Part shown: positions 9,540-18,330 of the stretch, piece by piece
Layout: every line of letters begins with the position of its first letter
How positions within the stretch are numbered: position 1 is the stretch's first letter
Assembly (NCBI GenBank): GCA_012517855.1
Contig: JAAYUD010000078.1
Coordinates: forward strand, 35,337 to 99,336
From: Bacteroidales bacterium
Lineage (GTDB): Bacteria; Bacteroidota; Bacteroidia; Bacteroidales; Bacteroidaceae
Direction of reading: 5' to 3'
Length of the DNA: 64,000 bases
Notes under the pieces: generated by a model
Told to the model about the DNA's origin: nothing
Seen by the model: the letters and a program-made list of their open reading frames with translations, nothing else
Database searches by the model: none
Translations under genes and position numbers: made by a program

Positions 9540-10412
9540 TTACTTAGAAGTGATAGCCTTTTTCTTTTTATCGTAAAAGAAGATGAAGTATAGTCCTATC
9601 AGTACAAAAGGAATACTGAGCAACTGACCCATGTTAAGGAACATTCCATTCTCGAAAGCTACTTGGTCTTCTTTAATAAACTCTACAAAGAAACGGAATG
9701 TAAAGATGAGGGCCAGGCACAATCCGAAATAGAATCCTCGGTGTAGATTGTTTTTATACTTGCGATAAAGTACCATCATAATCAAGAAGAATACAAAGTA
9801 TGCGATAGCCTCATATAATTGGGCAGGATGCCGTGGAGCTAATGGATTGGCGATAGAAGGATCGTGTACCAAGCGTTCGAAGACAAATGCCCAAGGAACA
9901 TCCGTTACTCTACCTACTATTTCGGAATTCATTAAATTGGCCAATCTAATGCAACATGCACAAATGGGAGTTGCAACTGCAATCATGTCGAGTACATCCA
10001 TATAGTGCATTTTTGTTTTCCGGCAATATAGCCATAACGCAATTATCAAACCAATAGTGCCACCATGACTTGCCAATCCCATGTATCCGGTCCATTTCCA
10101 ACCTCCGGGATATATTTCGATAGGAAGGATCATTTCCGTAATACCTTTCATGCTGGTAAGAAATCGTTCCGGTTCATAGAAAAAGCAATGACCCAAACGC
10201 GCACCAATCAGAATACCGAAGAAGCAATAGAAAAATAAAGGCTCGAAAGTCTTTTCATCTATTTTCCGGTCGTGGTATTGTTTGTGGACAATGACATACG
10301 ATAAAGCAATTCCGACGATCCACAATAAACCGTAATACCTGATAGGGATACTGAATAGGTTGAATAACGTCGGATTCGGATTCCAATTGATGTAGCACAA
10401 TAGATAATTCAT
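9540..10412 (-). CDS. lgt: Prolipoprotein diacylglyceryl transferase
   Basis: Inner-membrane enzyme that attaches diacylglycerol from phosphatidylglycerol to the lipobox cysteine of prolipoproteins, the first step of lipoprotein maturation. The 290-residue product has about seven hydrophobic segments. Conserved motifs include [21 protein letters not shown] with the essential His/Tyr region, [10 protein letters not shown], and HPAQLYEA near the fifth segment. It ends in a lysine-rich tail. It follows ychF with 32 nt between them on the minus strand, so they form an operon. The many lipoproteins encoded in this window (PBP4, DUF4838, DUF1573) would be its substrates. Confidence 0.95.
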   Translation of the reverse strand: MNYLLCYINWNPNPTLFNLFSIPIRYYGLLWIVGIALSYVIVHKQYHDRKIDEKTFEPLFFYCFFGILIGARLGHCFFYEPERFLTSMKGITEMILPIEIYPGGWKWTGYMGLASHGGTIGLIIALWLYCRKTKMHYMDVLDMIAVATPICACCIRLANLMNSEIVGRVTDVPWAFVFERLVHDPSIANPLAPRHPAQLYEAIAYFVFFLIMMVLYRKYKNNLHRGFYFGLCLALIFTFRFFVEFIKEDQVAFENGMFLNMGQLLSIPFVLIGLYFIFFYDKKKKAITSK

Positions 10413-10444
10413 AATGCTTGATGTTAGATTGATTTGGAAATTAT

Positions 10445-11548
10445 TTAGACATTGAAACGGAAGTGCATGATATCGCCGTCTTGAACGATATAATCTTTTC
10501 CTTCGATATTCAATTTCCCTGCTTCACGAATCGCTGCTTCCGAAGCATATTTCAAATAGTCTTCGTATTTAATGACTTCTGCTCGGATAAATCCTTTTTC
10601 AAAGTCGGTATGAATGACACCGGCACATTGCGGAGCCTTCCATCCTTTATGATAAGTCCATGCTTTTACTTCCATAGGACCGGCAGTAATAAATGTTTCA
10701 AGGTCGAGTAGCTTGTATGCCGACTTAATGAGCCGTGATACGCCCGACTCTTCGAGTCCAAGCTCTTGTAAAAACAGTTGCCGATCTTCATAAGTTTCCA
10801 ATTCGGCAATATCGGCCTCGGTTTTGGCTGCCACGACAATAACTTCGGCGTGTTCTTCTTTCGCTACTTTTTTTACCGCTTCTACATAATCGTTTCCTTT
10901 CACTACGCTTGCGTCATCGACATTGCAAACATACATAATCGGTTTGTTTGTTAGGAGGAAAAGGTCGCGAGCAACGGCCTGTTCTTCTTTTGATTCAAAA
11001 GATACCGTGCGTGCCGATTTTCCTTGATTGAGTACGTCTTTGTATTTTGAAAGAACTTCGAAAGTTATTTTGGCATTTTTCTCACCGCCCACTTGAGCCA
11101 GTTTCTCTACTTTGCTGATGCGACTTTCTATCGTTTCCAAATCTCTTAACTGAAGTTCGGCATCTACTTCTTCTTTATCACGTACCGGATCAATGGAACC
11201 ATTGACATGAGTAATGTTTCCGTCGTCGAAACAGCGCAAGACATGAATGATAGCGTCCGTCTCTCGAATATTTGCCAAAAATTTATTGCCGAGTCCTTCG
11301 CCCTTGCTTGCTCCTCTAATAAGTCCTGCAATATCTACAATTTCTACCGTTGTCGGTACAATTCTGCCCGGATGAATTATTTCGGCCAATTTGGTGAGCC
11401 GCTCGTCAGGAACGGTAATGACACCTACATTTGGTTCGATAGTACAAAAAGGGAAGTTTGCTGCTTGAGCTTTAGCATTCGACAAACAGTTGAAAAGGGT
11501 AGATTTGCCCACGTTGGGTAGTCCGACAATACCACATTGTAAAGCCAT
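10445..11548 (-). CDS. ychF: Redox-regulated ATPase/GTPase YchF (Obg family)
   Basis: Ribosome-associated P-loop NTPase of the OLA1/YchF branch, which prefers ATP and has been linked to translation and oxidative stress. It is 367 residues. The N-terminal G domain has Walker [10 protein letters not shown] (residues 8-16), switch motif and [10 protein letters not shown] (G3). The G4 region reads YVCNVDDAS, the altered NxxE/D type that distinguishes YchF from true GTPases. A coiled-coil insertion and the C-terminal TGS-like domain ([15 protein letters not shown]) follow. It is the first gene of the ychF-lgt operon, with a well-spaced promoter about 90 nt upstream. Confidence 0.95.
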   Translation of the reverse strand: MALQCGIVGLPNVGKSTLFNCLSNAKAQAANFPFCTIEPNVGVITVPDERLTKLAEIIHPGRIVPTTVEIVDIAGLIRGASKGEGLGNKFLANIRETDAIIHVLRCFDDGNITHVNGSIDPVRDKEEVDAELQLRDLETIESRISKVEKLAQVGGEKNAKITFEVLSKYKDVLNQGKSARTVSFESKEEQAVARDLFLLTNKPIMYVCNVDDASVVKGNDYVEAVKKVAKEEHAEVIVVAAKTEADIAELETYEDRQLFLQELGLEESGVSRLIKSAYKLLDLETFITAGPMEVKAWTYHKGWKAPQCAGVIHTDFEKGFIRAEVIKYEDYLKYASEAAIREAGKLNIEGKDYIVQDGDIMHFRFNV

Positions 11549-11636
11549 AATGTTATATTTGTTTCTTAATAATCACGTAGAAAAATAATAAGATCCGAAG
11601 TCTCCCCAAAAAGGGCGTTTACTTCTTCACATTCTG

Positions 11637-11668
11637 CAAAGATACTGCAAGCTGAGAGCAATAACAAA
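11637..11668 (-). promoter_or_regulatory. Bacteroidetes-type promoter for ychF-lgt
   Basis: On the minus strand: TTTG (11665-11668), a 20-nt spacer, then TATCTTTG (11637-11644). Both boxes and the spacing match the consensus exactly. Confidence 0.7.
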
Positions 11669-11782
11669 ATAAAACGGTGAAATTTTGTTTGTGCCGATTA
11701 AGTGTAGCCTATTTTGAGTCTGGATAAGATTGAAATGCTGATTTGGGAATAGTGGCAGAGACAATTTATGAGTATCCATAGA

Positions 11783-11857
11783 ATAATGTGCATGAAAGAA
11801 GCTTCACGCAGTTTCTTTCATGCACATTATATTTAGTTCTCTACACGATGTAAATAT
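11783..11857 (-). ncRNA. Candidate small RNA ending in a long hairpin
   Basis: A perfect inverted repeat, arms 11783-11800 and 11813-11830 (18 bp, 12-nt loop), lies outside any gene. On the minus strand it is preceded by a promoter-like pair (ATTG, 20 nt, TAACTTTG), giving a predicted transcript start near 11857 and an RNA of about 75 nt that ends in the hairpin. The hairpin lacks a good T-run (ATTATTCT follows), which weakens the terminator reading. No RNA family was recognised. Confidence 0.3.
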
Positions 11858-11862
11858 TGGTA

Positions 11863-11894
11863 CAAAGTTATAGTCTTCTGTTGTTACGTGCAAT
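11863..11894 (-). promoter_or_regulatory. Promoter-like element facing the hairpin
   Basis: On the minus strand: ATTG (11891-11894; 3 of 4 to TTTG), a 20-nt spacer, then TAACTTTG (11863-11870). No ORF follows, only the 18-bp hairpin. Confidence 0.4.
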
Positions 11895-12034
11895 GTGGGA
11901 TTGGAAAAAGTTTTTGTTCCTTTCTTGTATAAAAAGATATGTAAAATAGAAGACGATAAGGAGTAGTATTCTTTATATAGCCCTGAATAAAGGGGCGTTG
12001 TGGAGTTATATAGATCACGAGATTGTATATAAAC

Positions 12035-12070
12035 AAAGAGCGTAGTTGATTCATACCAACTACGCTCTTT
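12035..12070 (-). terminator. Terminator of the Cys-rich small protein gene
   Basis: Perfect 14-bp arms, AAAGAGCGTAGTTG and CAACTACGCTCTTT, around an 8-nt loop, starting about 20 nt after the stop codon on the minus strand. The T content after the stem is modest (TTTGTTTAT). Confidence 0.7.
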
Positions 12071-12091
12071 CTATACATTAAGATGTGAAAG

Positions 12092-12433
12092 TTATTTCTT
12101 AACTTTTGGGGCGTTTTTCATTGCCTTATTGCAAGCTTTATCACACGCTTTTGTTCCCTTTTGGCAAGCCTTACTACATGCTTTTGTACCTTTTTTGCAA
12201 GCTTTGTCTTTGCAGCAGTTTGCTTTGTCGCAAGTGCCTGCAGCCTTTCCTTTGCAGCAGTTTGCTTTCTTATCGCATTTGGTTTTAGCTGTGGTCGCTT
12301 TTGTAGCAGCTTTTTGTTTAGCGTAAGTAGCTGTAGCTTTAGCGTCTTGTTTAACTGCATTTTTAACAGACTGAGCATTTGCACCAAGGCAAAGTGCTAC
12401 CATCAGCGCACTAAGAAAAAAGAATCTTTTCAT
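12092..12433 (-). CDS. Secreted Lys/Cys-rich small repeat protein, function unknown
   Basis: The 113-residue product has a signal peptide (MKRFFFLSALMVALCLGANA, cleavage expected after ANA) and a mature part made almost only of Lys, Ala, Cys, Thr and Asn. Two imperfect repeats are visible: KANCCKGK and KANCCKDK, then KACKKGTKACSKACQKGTKACDKACNKA-type units, split here as KACKKG, TKACSK, KACQKG, TKACDK. It has eleven cysteines, two as CC pairs. The composition suggests a periplasmic or surface metal- or polyanion-binding protein, but that is inference. A -7-like box TAAATTTG lies at 12493-12500 and its terminator is clear, so it is probably a single-gene transcript. Confidence 0.75.
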   Translation of the reverse strand: MKRFFFLSALMVALCLGANAQSVKNAVKQDAKATATYAKQKAATKATTAKTKCDKKANCCKGKAAGTCDKANCCKDKACKKGTKACSKACQKGTKACDKACNKAMKNAPKVKK

Positions 12434-12575
12434 TTTCTGTAAATTTTAAATTAAACTTAATTCCGTATTCCATTTTATTTCTGAAAACTTTTCAAATTTA
12501 TAAAAGAAATTGATATGTTTGTATTAAAAATAAGATAAATTGTCTCTTTTATTTTTTTGTAGCTATTTTTGTATT

Positions 12576-13280
12576 ATGAAAGAGGAAAAAATATCAATTT
12601 TGGTTATCGAAGACGATGCTCGTATGGCCGAACTTATCAGTAGGGGATTAGTGGAATTCGGCTTTGAGGTAACATTGGCCAAAGATGGTTTTACGGGCTT
12701 AAAAAAAGCTCAGGAAGAGCACTTTGACCTGGTGTTGACAGATATTATATTGCCTGGTATCAATGGATTGGAAGTTTGTAAACGTATAAAATCTGCTGAT
12801 GAACGATATCCGGTTATTATGCTTACCGCACTTGGTACGACCGATGATAAAGTAGAGGGCTTTGATGCCGGGGCTGATGATTATATGGTAAAGCCTTTTG
12901 AAATGCGTGAATTGAATGCTCGCATTCATGCAGTCATCAAGCGTAGTGCTTCATTGCCTAAGAATGATATTCTTAAGTTTGCCGATTTGGAACTGAATCG
13001 ATTGACGAAGGTGGTAAAGCGATGCAATGTGGTGCTTGCTCTTACTCCGAAAGAATTTAATTTGTTGGAATACATGATGCTCAATAGCAATAGGGTTCTT
13101 TCTAAAAGTGAGATAGCCGATAAAGTATGGGATACAAAGTTCGATACAGGTACCAATTTTATTGATGTATATATTAGTTACTTGCGTCGTAAGGTGGATA
13201 AAGGATTCCCGTGCAAACTTATTCACACCAAGCCCGGTATGGGTTTTATATTGAAAGAAGAAGATGAAAATCCAGAATAA
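12576..13280 (+). CDS. Two-component response regulator, OmpR/PhoB family
   Basis: DNA-binding regulator phosphorylated by the partner kinase encoded next. It is 234 residues from the ATG at 12576. The receiver domain (about 5-120) has the acidic pair ED in VIEDD, the phospho-acceptor Asp56 in LTDIILP, Thr in MLTALG and Lys in MVKPFEM. The winged-helix output domain (about 135-230) has LTPKEFNLLEYM and DVYISYLRRKVD. An upstream extension lacks family similarity. A -7-like TATTTTTG (12564-12571) lies only 4 nt before the ATG, implying a leaderless or very short leader if used. It overlaps the kinase gene by 17 nt. It resembles RprY of Bacteroides, but the exact orthology was not established. 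Confidence 0.9.
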   Translation: MKEEKISILVIEDDARMAELISRGLVEFGFEVTLAKDGFTGLKKAQEEHFDLVLTDIILPGINGLEVCKRIKSADERYPVIMLTALGTTDDKVEGFDAGADDYMVKPFEMRELNARIHAVIKRSASLPKNDILKFADLELNRLTKVVKRCNVVLALTPKEFNLLEYMMLNSNRVLSKSEIADKVWDTKFDTGTNFIDVYISYLRRKVDKGFPCKLIHTKPGMGFILKEEDENPE

Positions 13281-14634
13281 GCTGACACTCATTTTTTCGT
13301 GTGTATTTGGAGTTATCCTATTATTTTTAATAATAGGTGTATATCGGTATTATTCCAATAAAGTGCATGACGATTATTTTGATCGTTTACACTTGCAGGC
13401 TGCGGTTAAGGTAGACTTGATTGATGGAAGTACAGTAGATAAAGATGTATTGCATCTGCTATACGCCAATACTCCGGTGCGTATGGAACCTTGGGTCACT
13501 ATTTATAATGATTCGGGGAAATTGGTTTATCGTGATTCGAGTGCCGTATTGACTTTAAAACAGCAAATGCGGATTTATGCCGAGATAAAAGCTGCTGGCA
13601 AATACGAAGCCTGGTTTGGTAAAAACCAATTATACGGTATGCTTATTCAGGGGCAAAGGGGGCTTTATGTTGTTTCGGCAATGGGATATGATGTTCGTGG
13701 CATGAGCCAGTTGGAAACGCTTCGAATGGTTTTGGGTGTGGCTTATCTTGGGGTTATGTTACTAGTTATCCTTACTGTAAGACTTTTTACTAAACAGGCA
13801 TTTAATCCTATCTCGAGAATGACAAAGAAAGTGAGCGACATAACCGATTTGCACCAGTTAGACATCCGGCTAGACGAAGGAAACCGTAAAGATGAACTTG
13901 CGCATCTTGCCATTACTTTTAATAATATGCTTTCACAACTTCGGTCGTCATTCGACGCTCAAAAGCAGCTGGTTTATAATATGTCTCACGAGCTGCGGAC
14001 CCCTCTGTCAGCAATTGTTACAGAGTTGGAGCTAGTTAACGATAGTTCGGGTTCTAAAGAAGACTATAGACAAGCTGTCAAGAAAGTATTGAGCGATTCG
14101 CATCGGTTGGTGAAATTGTCTAATGATTTGTTGGATATGGCTAAGGCAAATTATGGCTTGTCCGAAATAGCTACTCGGGTGGTGCGTATTGACGAGATTT
14201 TGCTCGAAGCCTGTCGTATGGAACAAGATCCGGATAAGGGATACAAGGTCCAGATTGTTTTTGATAAAGAAGAGCTCCCTGATGATCGTTTAATATCGCT
14301 TCATGGTAATGAGTATCTGTTGATAGTGGCTTTTCGAAATTTGATAGATAACGCCTGCAAGTATTCTTCAGATCATTTTTGCGAACTACATATCTCAAGT
14401 GAAGCATCCGAGGTTATCATCAGTGTAGTCGATCATGGTATAGGGATTAAGCAAGAAGAATTGGAATCTATCTTTAATCCTTTTTTTAGAGGACAAAATC
14501 AATCGTTTGCCGAAGGTAACGGTATAGGCCTGTCGCTTACTAAACGAATTATTGAAATGCACGGCGGTAGTATTACTGTTAATTCGGTACCAGGTTATAC
14601 GGTCTTTACCGTCAGGTTACACAATTTGATATAG
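13264..14634 (+). CDS. Sensor histidine kinase
   Basis: Inner-membrane sensor of the two-component pair. It is 456 residues: TM1 about 7-28, a periplasmic sensing region about 30-150, TM2 about 154-172, HAMP about 173-225, HisKA with NMSHELRTPLSAI (phospho-His242), and the HATPase_c domain with N-box FRNLIDNACKYS, VDHGIGI (G1), FFRGQ (F box) and GNGIGLSLTKRI (G2). All catalytic motifs are intact. The signal is unknown; the sensing region has no recognised domain. It starts inside the end of the regulator gene, so it is translationally coupled to it. Confidence 0.92.
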   Translation: MKIQNKLTLIFSCVFGVILLFLIIGVYRYYSNKVHDDYFDRLHLQAAVKVDLIDGSTVDKDVLHLLYANTPVRMEPWVTIYNDSGKLVYRDSSAVLTLKQQMRIYAEIKAAGKYEAWFGKNQLYGMLIQGQRGLYVVSAMGYDVRGMSQLETLRMVLGVAYLGVMLLVILTVRLFTKQAFNPISRMTKKVSDITDLHQLDIRLDEGNRKDELAHLAITFNNMLSQLRSSFDAQKQLVYNMSHELRTPLSAIVTELELVNDSSGSKEDYRQAVKKVLSDSHRLVKLSNDLLDMAKANYGLSEIATRVVRIDEILLEACRMEQDPDKGYKVQIVFDKEELPDDRLISLHGNEYLLIVAFRNLIDNACKYSSDHFCELHISSEASEVIISVVDHGIGIKQEELESIFNPFFRGQNQSFAEGNGIGLSLTKRIIEMHGGSITVNSVPGYTVFTVRLHNLI

Positions 14635-14657
14635 CGGCTGTTTGTTTTTGAATAAAG

Positions 14658-14690
14658 TTTGGTTTATCTCCTAAAAAACAACTAATTTTG
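14658..14690 (+). promoter_or_regulatory. Bacteroidetes-type promoter for the LOG-DUF4271-hemD cluster
   Basis: TTTG (14658-14661), a 21-nt spacer, then TAATTTTG (14683-14690), 23 nt before the ATG of the next gene. Both boxes are exact matches. Confidence 0.65.
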
Positions 14691-14713
14691 CAGCCAGAAA
14701 TAGAAGGCCGATT

Positions 14714-15301
14714 ATGAATCAGATAAAGACAGTTTGCGTTTATTGCGCATCGAGCACAAAGATAGCACCCGAATATTTTGAAGTAGCCACTAGGCTAGGT
14801 GAATTAATAGGGAAGAAAAAACTTACGTTGATGAACGGCGGCGGAAAGTTTGGCTTGATGGCGGCAACTGCTGATGCGGTAGTGAAGAATGGGGGAGAGG
14901 CCATTGGCATTATTCCTCAATTTATGGTTGATCATGGGTGGGATTACGACCGAATGTCAAAAATGGTTGTAGTGGAGAGTATGCACCAGAGGAAACAAAT
15001 GATGGCCGATCGAAGTGACGCTGTCATAGCTTTGCCTGGAGGCTGCGGTACGTGGGACGAGTTGCTTGAGATTATTACATGGAAGCAACTTGGACTTTAT
15101 GCCAACCCAATTGTTATAGTCAATGTGGACGGTTACTACGATTCGTTATTGGCGATGTTCGATAAGGCTTTGGAAGAGAACTTCATGGGTGTGCGGCATG
15201 CCGATCTATGGAATGTGGCTCAAACAGCCGAAGAGGCAATGGATCTTATTTACAATATCCCTTTGTGGGACAAAAGCTATAGTAAGTTTGCTGCAATATG
15301 A
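14714..15301 (+). CDS. LOG family protein (TIGR00730; probable nucleotide 5'-monophosphate nucleosidase)
   Basis: Rossmann-fold protein of the 'lonely guy' family, which cleaves the N-glycosidic bond of (modified) AMP-type nucleotides. It is 195 residues. Key motifs are MNGGGKFGLMAA, the arginine-containing MHQRKQMM, and the signature PGGCGTWDELLEIITWKQLG, which carries the conserved catalytic Glu. The substrate in bacteria without cytokinin biology is uncertain; it may be nucleotide housekeeping. It is the first gene of a cluster with the DUF4271 gene (4-nt overlap), hemD and rnpA. Confidence 0.88.
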   Translation: MNQIKTVCVYCASSTKIAPEYFEVATRLGELIGKKKLTLMNGGGKFGLMAATADAVVKNGGEAIGIIPQFMVDHGWDYDRMSKMVVVESMHQRKQMMADRSDAVIALPGGCGTWDELLEIITWKQLGLYANPIVIVNVDGYYDSLLAMFDKALEENFMGVRHADLWNVAQTAEEAMDLIYNIPLWDKSYSKFAAI

Positions 15302-16242
15302 TATACCCGGGTGATACATTATCGACTGTAGATACGGCTTCTGTGGGGCAACGGGATATGGTTCACGTTGCCGAACATTCAGCTCCGGCCGATACGATAC
15401 AATATCTCGGGGTGCTTCCCGATGTGTTTCCCCAAGCTAAAGTTGATGTGCCTGATACTTTGCCACGTATTGAGTTCAGCTCTTTTGTCCCTGCCGCCAA
15501 ATTGAAACTGGCTCGCTTTCATTCGGCTCGCGAATTTGCACCGGGCATTGAAGGAACCCCTTTATTTAAGGATCCCTGTTCGGGCGATTTGCCCATATTG
15601 GTTGTATTGTTCTTTTCGTTTGTCGCTCTTTTTGTTCTTTCCAAGACGCGCCGTTACTTTTTTCAACGCACTCACGATTTCTTTATGGTTCATGGCCCCG
15701 TGCGCAAGTTTGTTGTCAATACAGTCGGCGATGCCCGTAGTGTGGGAATATTGGTGATACAGACAGTTGTTTTTTCGGCTATTCTGTTCTTTTCTTATTT
15801 CATCCATACCAATGGATTGCTAGCCAAGACCATTCCCGTTCCTGTCATATTGCTTTTATATTCTCTGCTGGTTCTTGTCTATTTTTTTATGAAGTGGACT
15901 ATTTATTCTTTTTTGGGTTGGGTCTTTTTTAATCGTAAGCAAACGGCTATTTTTATTGATGCATATTATACTGTTTTTGTTATGGTGGGATTCATTCTTT
16001 ACCCGGTAGTATTGCTTATCATATTTTCATACTTACCCCCACTTGATGTAGCAAAAATTGGCCTATGTATCCTTATTTTTGCCAAAATATTAATTTTATA
16101 TAAGTGGTTAAAGCTTTTTTCGCAAAAGTTGTTTCGTCGTCTGCTTTTAATTTTGTACTTTTGTGCGCTTGAAATCATACCGTGCATTTTGTTTTGCCAG
16201 TGTATGGTTCAAATGAACAATATGTTGATTAAAAATTTCTAG
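15298..16242 (+). CDS. DUF4271 membrane protein
   Basis: The function is not known. The 314-residue product has a soluble, Asp/Pro-rich N-terminal third (about 1-95) followed by about six hydrophobic segments (starting near 97, 155, 180, 215, 245 and 280). This matches the Bacteroidetes-specific DUF4271 family, which typically precedes hemD. The ATG at 15298 overlaps the stop of the LOG gene (ATGA-type coupling), and the stop is 4 nt before hemD. Its fixed place beside hemD suggests a membrane role in the same transcription unit, but no enzymatic motif is seen. Confidence 0.8.
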   Translation: MIYPGDTLSTVDTASVGQRDMVHVAEHSAPADTIQYLGVLPDVFPQAKVDVPDTLPRIEFSSFVPAAKLKLARFHSAREFAPGIEGTPLFKDPCSGDLPILVVLFFSFVALFVLSKTRRYFFQRTHDFFMVHGPVRKFVVNTVGDARSVGILVIQTVVFSAILFFSYFIHTNGLLAKTIPVPVILLLYSLLVLVYFFMKWTIYSFLGWVFFNRKQTAIFIDAYYTVFVMVGFILYPVVLLIIFSYLPPLDVAKIGLCILIFAKILILYKWLKLFSQKLFRRLLLILYFCALEIIPCILFCQCMVQMNNMLIKNF

Positions 16243-16246
16243 GACG

Positions 16247-16999
16247 TTGAAAATAAAGAAAATTCTTGTGTCGCAGCCAAAGCCTGCTTCAGAAAAATCT
16301 CCCTACTATGATATAGCATCAAAGTATGGTGTTGATATTGTTTTTCGCCCTTTCATTAAAGTTGAAAGTTTTACTGCCAAAGAATTTCGTCAGCAAAAGA
16401 TTTCAATTTTAGATCATACGGCAATAGTGTTCACTTCGCGTCATGCAATTGACCATTTCTTTAATTTGTGTAAGGAATTGCGTGTTAATATTCCCGAGGC
16501 AATGAAGTACTTTTGTGTCACGGAAGCTATTTCGCTCTACATTCAGAAATATGTACAGTATCGCAAGCGCAAAATGTTTTTCGGAACCAACGGTAAGATA
16601 GATGATTTGATTCCTACGATGGTAAAGCATAAGAACGAAAAGTATTTGGTACCGATGTCGGATGTGCATAACAACGATATTAAGAACTTGCTTGATAACA
16701 GCCGTTTGCAGCACACCGAAGCAGTAATGTATCGCACGGTGAGCAATGATTTTGGAAAAGATGAGCTGCAGGATTGCGATATGGTGGTCTTTTTCAGTCC
16801 TGCCGGTGTTTCTTCACTTCTTAAAAATTTTCCTGAGTTTGAACAAAAAGACATGCGGATCGCTACGTTCGGAACAACTACCGCACAAGCTGTGCGCGAT
16901 GCCGGATTTCGGCTAGACTTATCAGCTCCTACGGTGCAAGCTCCCTCTATGACCGCTGCTCTTGATATGTATATCAAGAAGGTTAATACAGGGAAATAA
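16247..16999 (+). CDS. hemD: Uroporphyrinogen-III synthase-like protein
   Basis: Expected to cyclise hydroxymethylbilane to uroporphyrinogen III in tetrapyrrole synthesis. It is 250 residues with the two-lobed HEM4 pattern: KILVSQPKP at the N-terminus, FTSRHAIDHFF, and FFSPAGVSSLL followed by ATFGTTTAQAVRDAG. The start appears to be TTG at 16247, 4 nt after the DUF4271 stop and preceded by AGGA; no ATG fits. HemD proteins diverge strongly and no other haem gene is nearby, so function is family-level. rnpA follows 8 nt downstream. Confidence 0.82.
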   Translation: MKIKKILVSQPKPASEKSPYYDIASKYGVDIVFRPFIKVESFTAKEFRQQKISILDHTAIVFTSRHAIDHFFNLCKELRVNIPEAMKYFCVTEAISLYIQKYVQYRKRKMFFGTNGKIDDLIPTMVKHKNEKYLVPMSDVHNNDIKNLLDNSRLQHTEAVMYRTVSNDFGKDELQDCDMVVFFSPAGVSSLLKNFPEFEQKDMRIATFGTTTAQAVRDAGFRLDLSAPTVQAPSMTAALDMYIKKVNTGK

Positions 17000-17007
17000 T
17001 AGCCCTC

Positions 17008-17361
17008 ATGGATACTTTATGTAAAGCCGAAAGGCTGTATAAGCGGACACTGATTGAGAAGTTGTTTTCGAGAGGTAGTTATGCGTTTACAGTTTTTCCT
17101 TTACGGGTTATTTATACTTCTGTCGATGAGCTGGATGTCAATGCCATTTTAATAAGCGTTTCGAAAAGACGGTTCAAAAGAGCCGTAAAGCGCAATAGAG
17201 TGAAACGCCAGATTCGTGAAGCTTATCGTCGCAACAAATCTTTGTTGAAAACAGATGGGGAAAAACATTGGCTGGTTGCATTTGTTTATCTCTCTGATGA
17301 ACTTCTTCCTTCGTATGTTATAGATAATGCCGTGTGCACTGCGTTGCAGCGTGTAGTGTAG
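17008..17361 (+). CDS. rnpA: Ribonuclease P protein component
   Basis: Protein subunit that helps RNase P RNA remove 5' leaders from pre-tRNAs. It is 117 residues, standard size. The RNR signature is [20 protein letters not shown], preceded by [18 protein letters not shown]. The ATG at 17008 follows hemD by 8 nt, and yidD begins 8 nt after the stop. The usual neighbours rpmH and dnaA are absent, but rnpA-yidD linkage is conserved. Confidence 0.93.
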   Translation: MDTLCKAERLYKRTLIEKLFSRGSYAFTVFPLRVIYTSVDELDVNAILISVSKRRFKRAVKRNRVKRQIREAYRRNKSLLKTDGEKHWLVAFVYLSDELLPSYVIDNAVCTALQRVV

Positions 17362-17369
17362 TTGCAGCT

Positions 17370-18263
17370 ATGCGTATCTTGTCGTATATATTGCTTTTGC
17401 CTATTTATTTCTATCAGAAATTTATATCTCCACTGCTACCTAATTCTTGTCGATTTACACCTACATGTTCCCATTATGCGGTAGACGCTATTCGCAAACA
17501 TGGCCCTTTCGTTGGTCTTGTACTAGCTGTGTGGCGTATCTTGCGTTGCAATCCATGGGGAGGTCATGGCTATGATCCCGTACCTGAACATGTTTATTTG
17601 TGGCGCCGTCCACAGTTGTCGGATGTGCTGGATATTCATACCCATAACCAAAAGGCGAGTGGGGGAGAGGCTATTTTTAATATAATACCCGGAGAGGTTG
17701 CCATTCGGAAGAATCGTTTTTATTCTGTCGGGATGCATCCCTGGTATATTTCCGCAGATGAGTTGCAGCGCGAAGAGCAATGGAATAAATTAGTGTCTCT
17801 TTCGAAGAATCCCAATGTTTTGGCTCTGGGCGAAACAGGTTTGGATAAGCTTTGCGAAACTCCTTTCGAACTACAGCAAGAGATGTTTTGCCGACATATT
17901 CGTCTCTCGGAGACGGACGCTCGTTTGCCGCTTATTATTCACTGTGTCCATGCCAATGCCGAGCTCATTGAACTACGTAGACAGTCGAAAGCTGAGATGC
18001 CTTGGATTGTGCATGGCTTTCGTGGTAAAAAAGAATTGGCACTGGAGTTTCTGAATCATGGATTTTATTTGTCTTTGGGCGAGCACTATCAGGAAGAAAC
18101 GCTGCGTGCGATACCTATCGACAGGCTTTTTATCGAGACCGACGAGAGTAATACAAATATACGTGCGCTTTATGAAAAGGCAGCGTTGATAAAGGAGATT
18201 GACGTTGCGGCATTTACTGCTGCAATACACGAAAACATTAAGAATGTCTTTTTTAGGCATTAA
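17370..18263 (+). CDS. YidD membrane-insertion factor fused in frame to a TatD-like metal-dependent hydrolase
   Basis: One uninterrupted frame of 297 residues. Residues 1-75 are YidD: amphipathic N-terminal helix, then [22 protein letters not shown] and [14 protein letters not shown] (each under the family consensus), a factor that assists YidC-mediated membrane insertion. From about residue 85 a TatD-type hydrolase follows: DIHTH (His90, His92), GETGLDK, IHCVHA, HGFRG and ETDES supply the expected metal ligands. Normally these are separate genes. The hydrolase could also be translated alone from the in-frame GTG at 17625. ATG at 17370 is preferred over an earlier start because it matches other YidD proteins and lies just after rnpA. 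The TatD part lacks the longer N-terminus of E. coli TatD. Confidence 0.8.
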   Translation: MRILSYILLLPIYFYQKFISPLLPNSCRFTPTCSHYAVDAIRKHGPFVGLVLAVWRILRCNPWGGHGYDPVPEHVYLWRRPQLSDVLDIHTHNQKASGGEAIFNIIPGEVAIRKNRFYSVGMHPWYISADELQREEQWNKLVSLSKNPNVLALGETGLDKLCETPFELQQEMFCRHIRLSETDARLPLIIHCVHANAELIELRRQSKAEMPWIVHGFRGKKELALEFLNHGFYLSLGEHYQEETLRAIPIDRLFIETDESNTNIRALYEKAALIKEIDVAAFTAAIHENIKNVFFRH

Positions 18264-18266
18264 GTT

Positions 18267-18298
18267 GTTGTTTCTACAGAAAAAGAATCGTACTTTTG
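18267..18298 (+). promoter_or_regulatory. Probable promoter for tyrS
   Basis: GTTG (18267-18270; 3 of 4 to TTTG), a 20-nt spacer, then TACTTTTG (18291-18298), 32 nt before the tyrS ATG. Confidence 0.5.
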
Positions 18299-18330
18299 TA
18301 CAATTATAATAACTATTTTTAAATCATTCG

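Larger units (their letters stand above)
11549..12091. other. 543-bp intergenic region: ychF promoter, candidate small RNA, terminator
   Basis: No convincing protein-coding ORF is present. From left to right it holds the ychF promoter (11637-11668), an 18-bp-arm hairpin (11783-11830), a promoter-like pair facing that hairpin (11863-11894), and the terminator of the next gene (12035-12070). Confidence 0.7.

Noticed and set aside
12106..12442. Several overlapping plus-strand frames
   Set aside because: They are antisense translations of the repetitive Cys/Lys-rich gene, which has a signal peptide and its own terminator.
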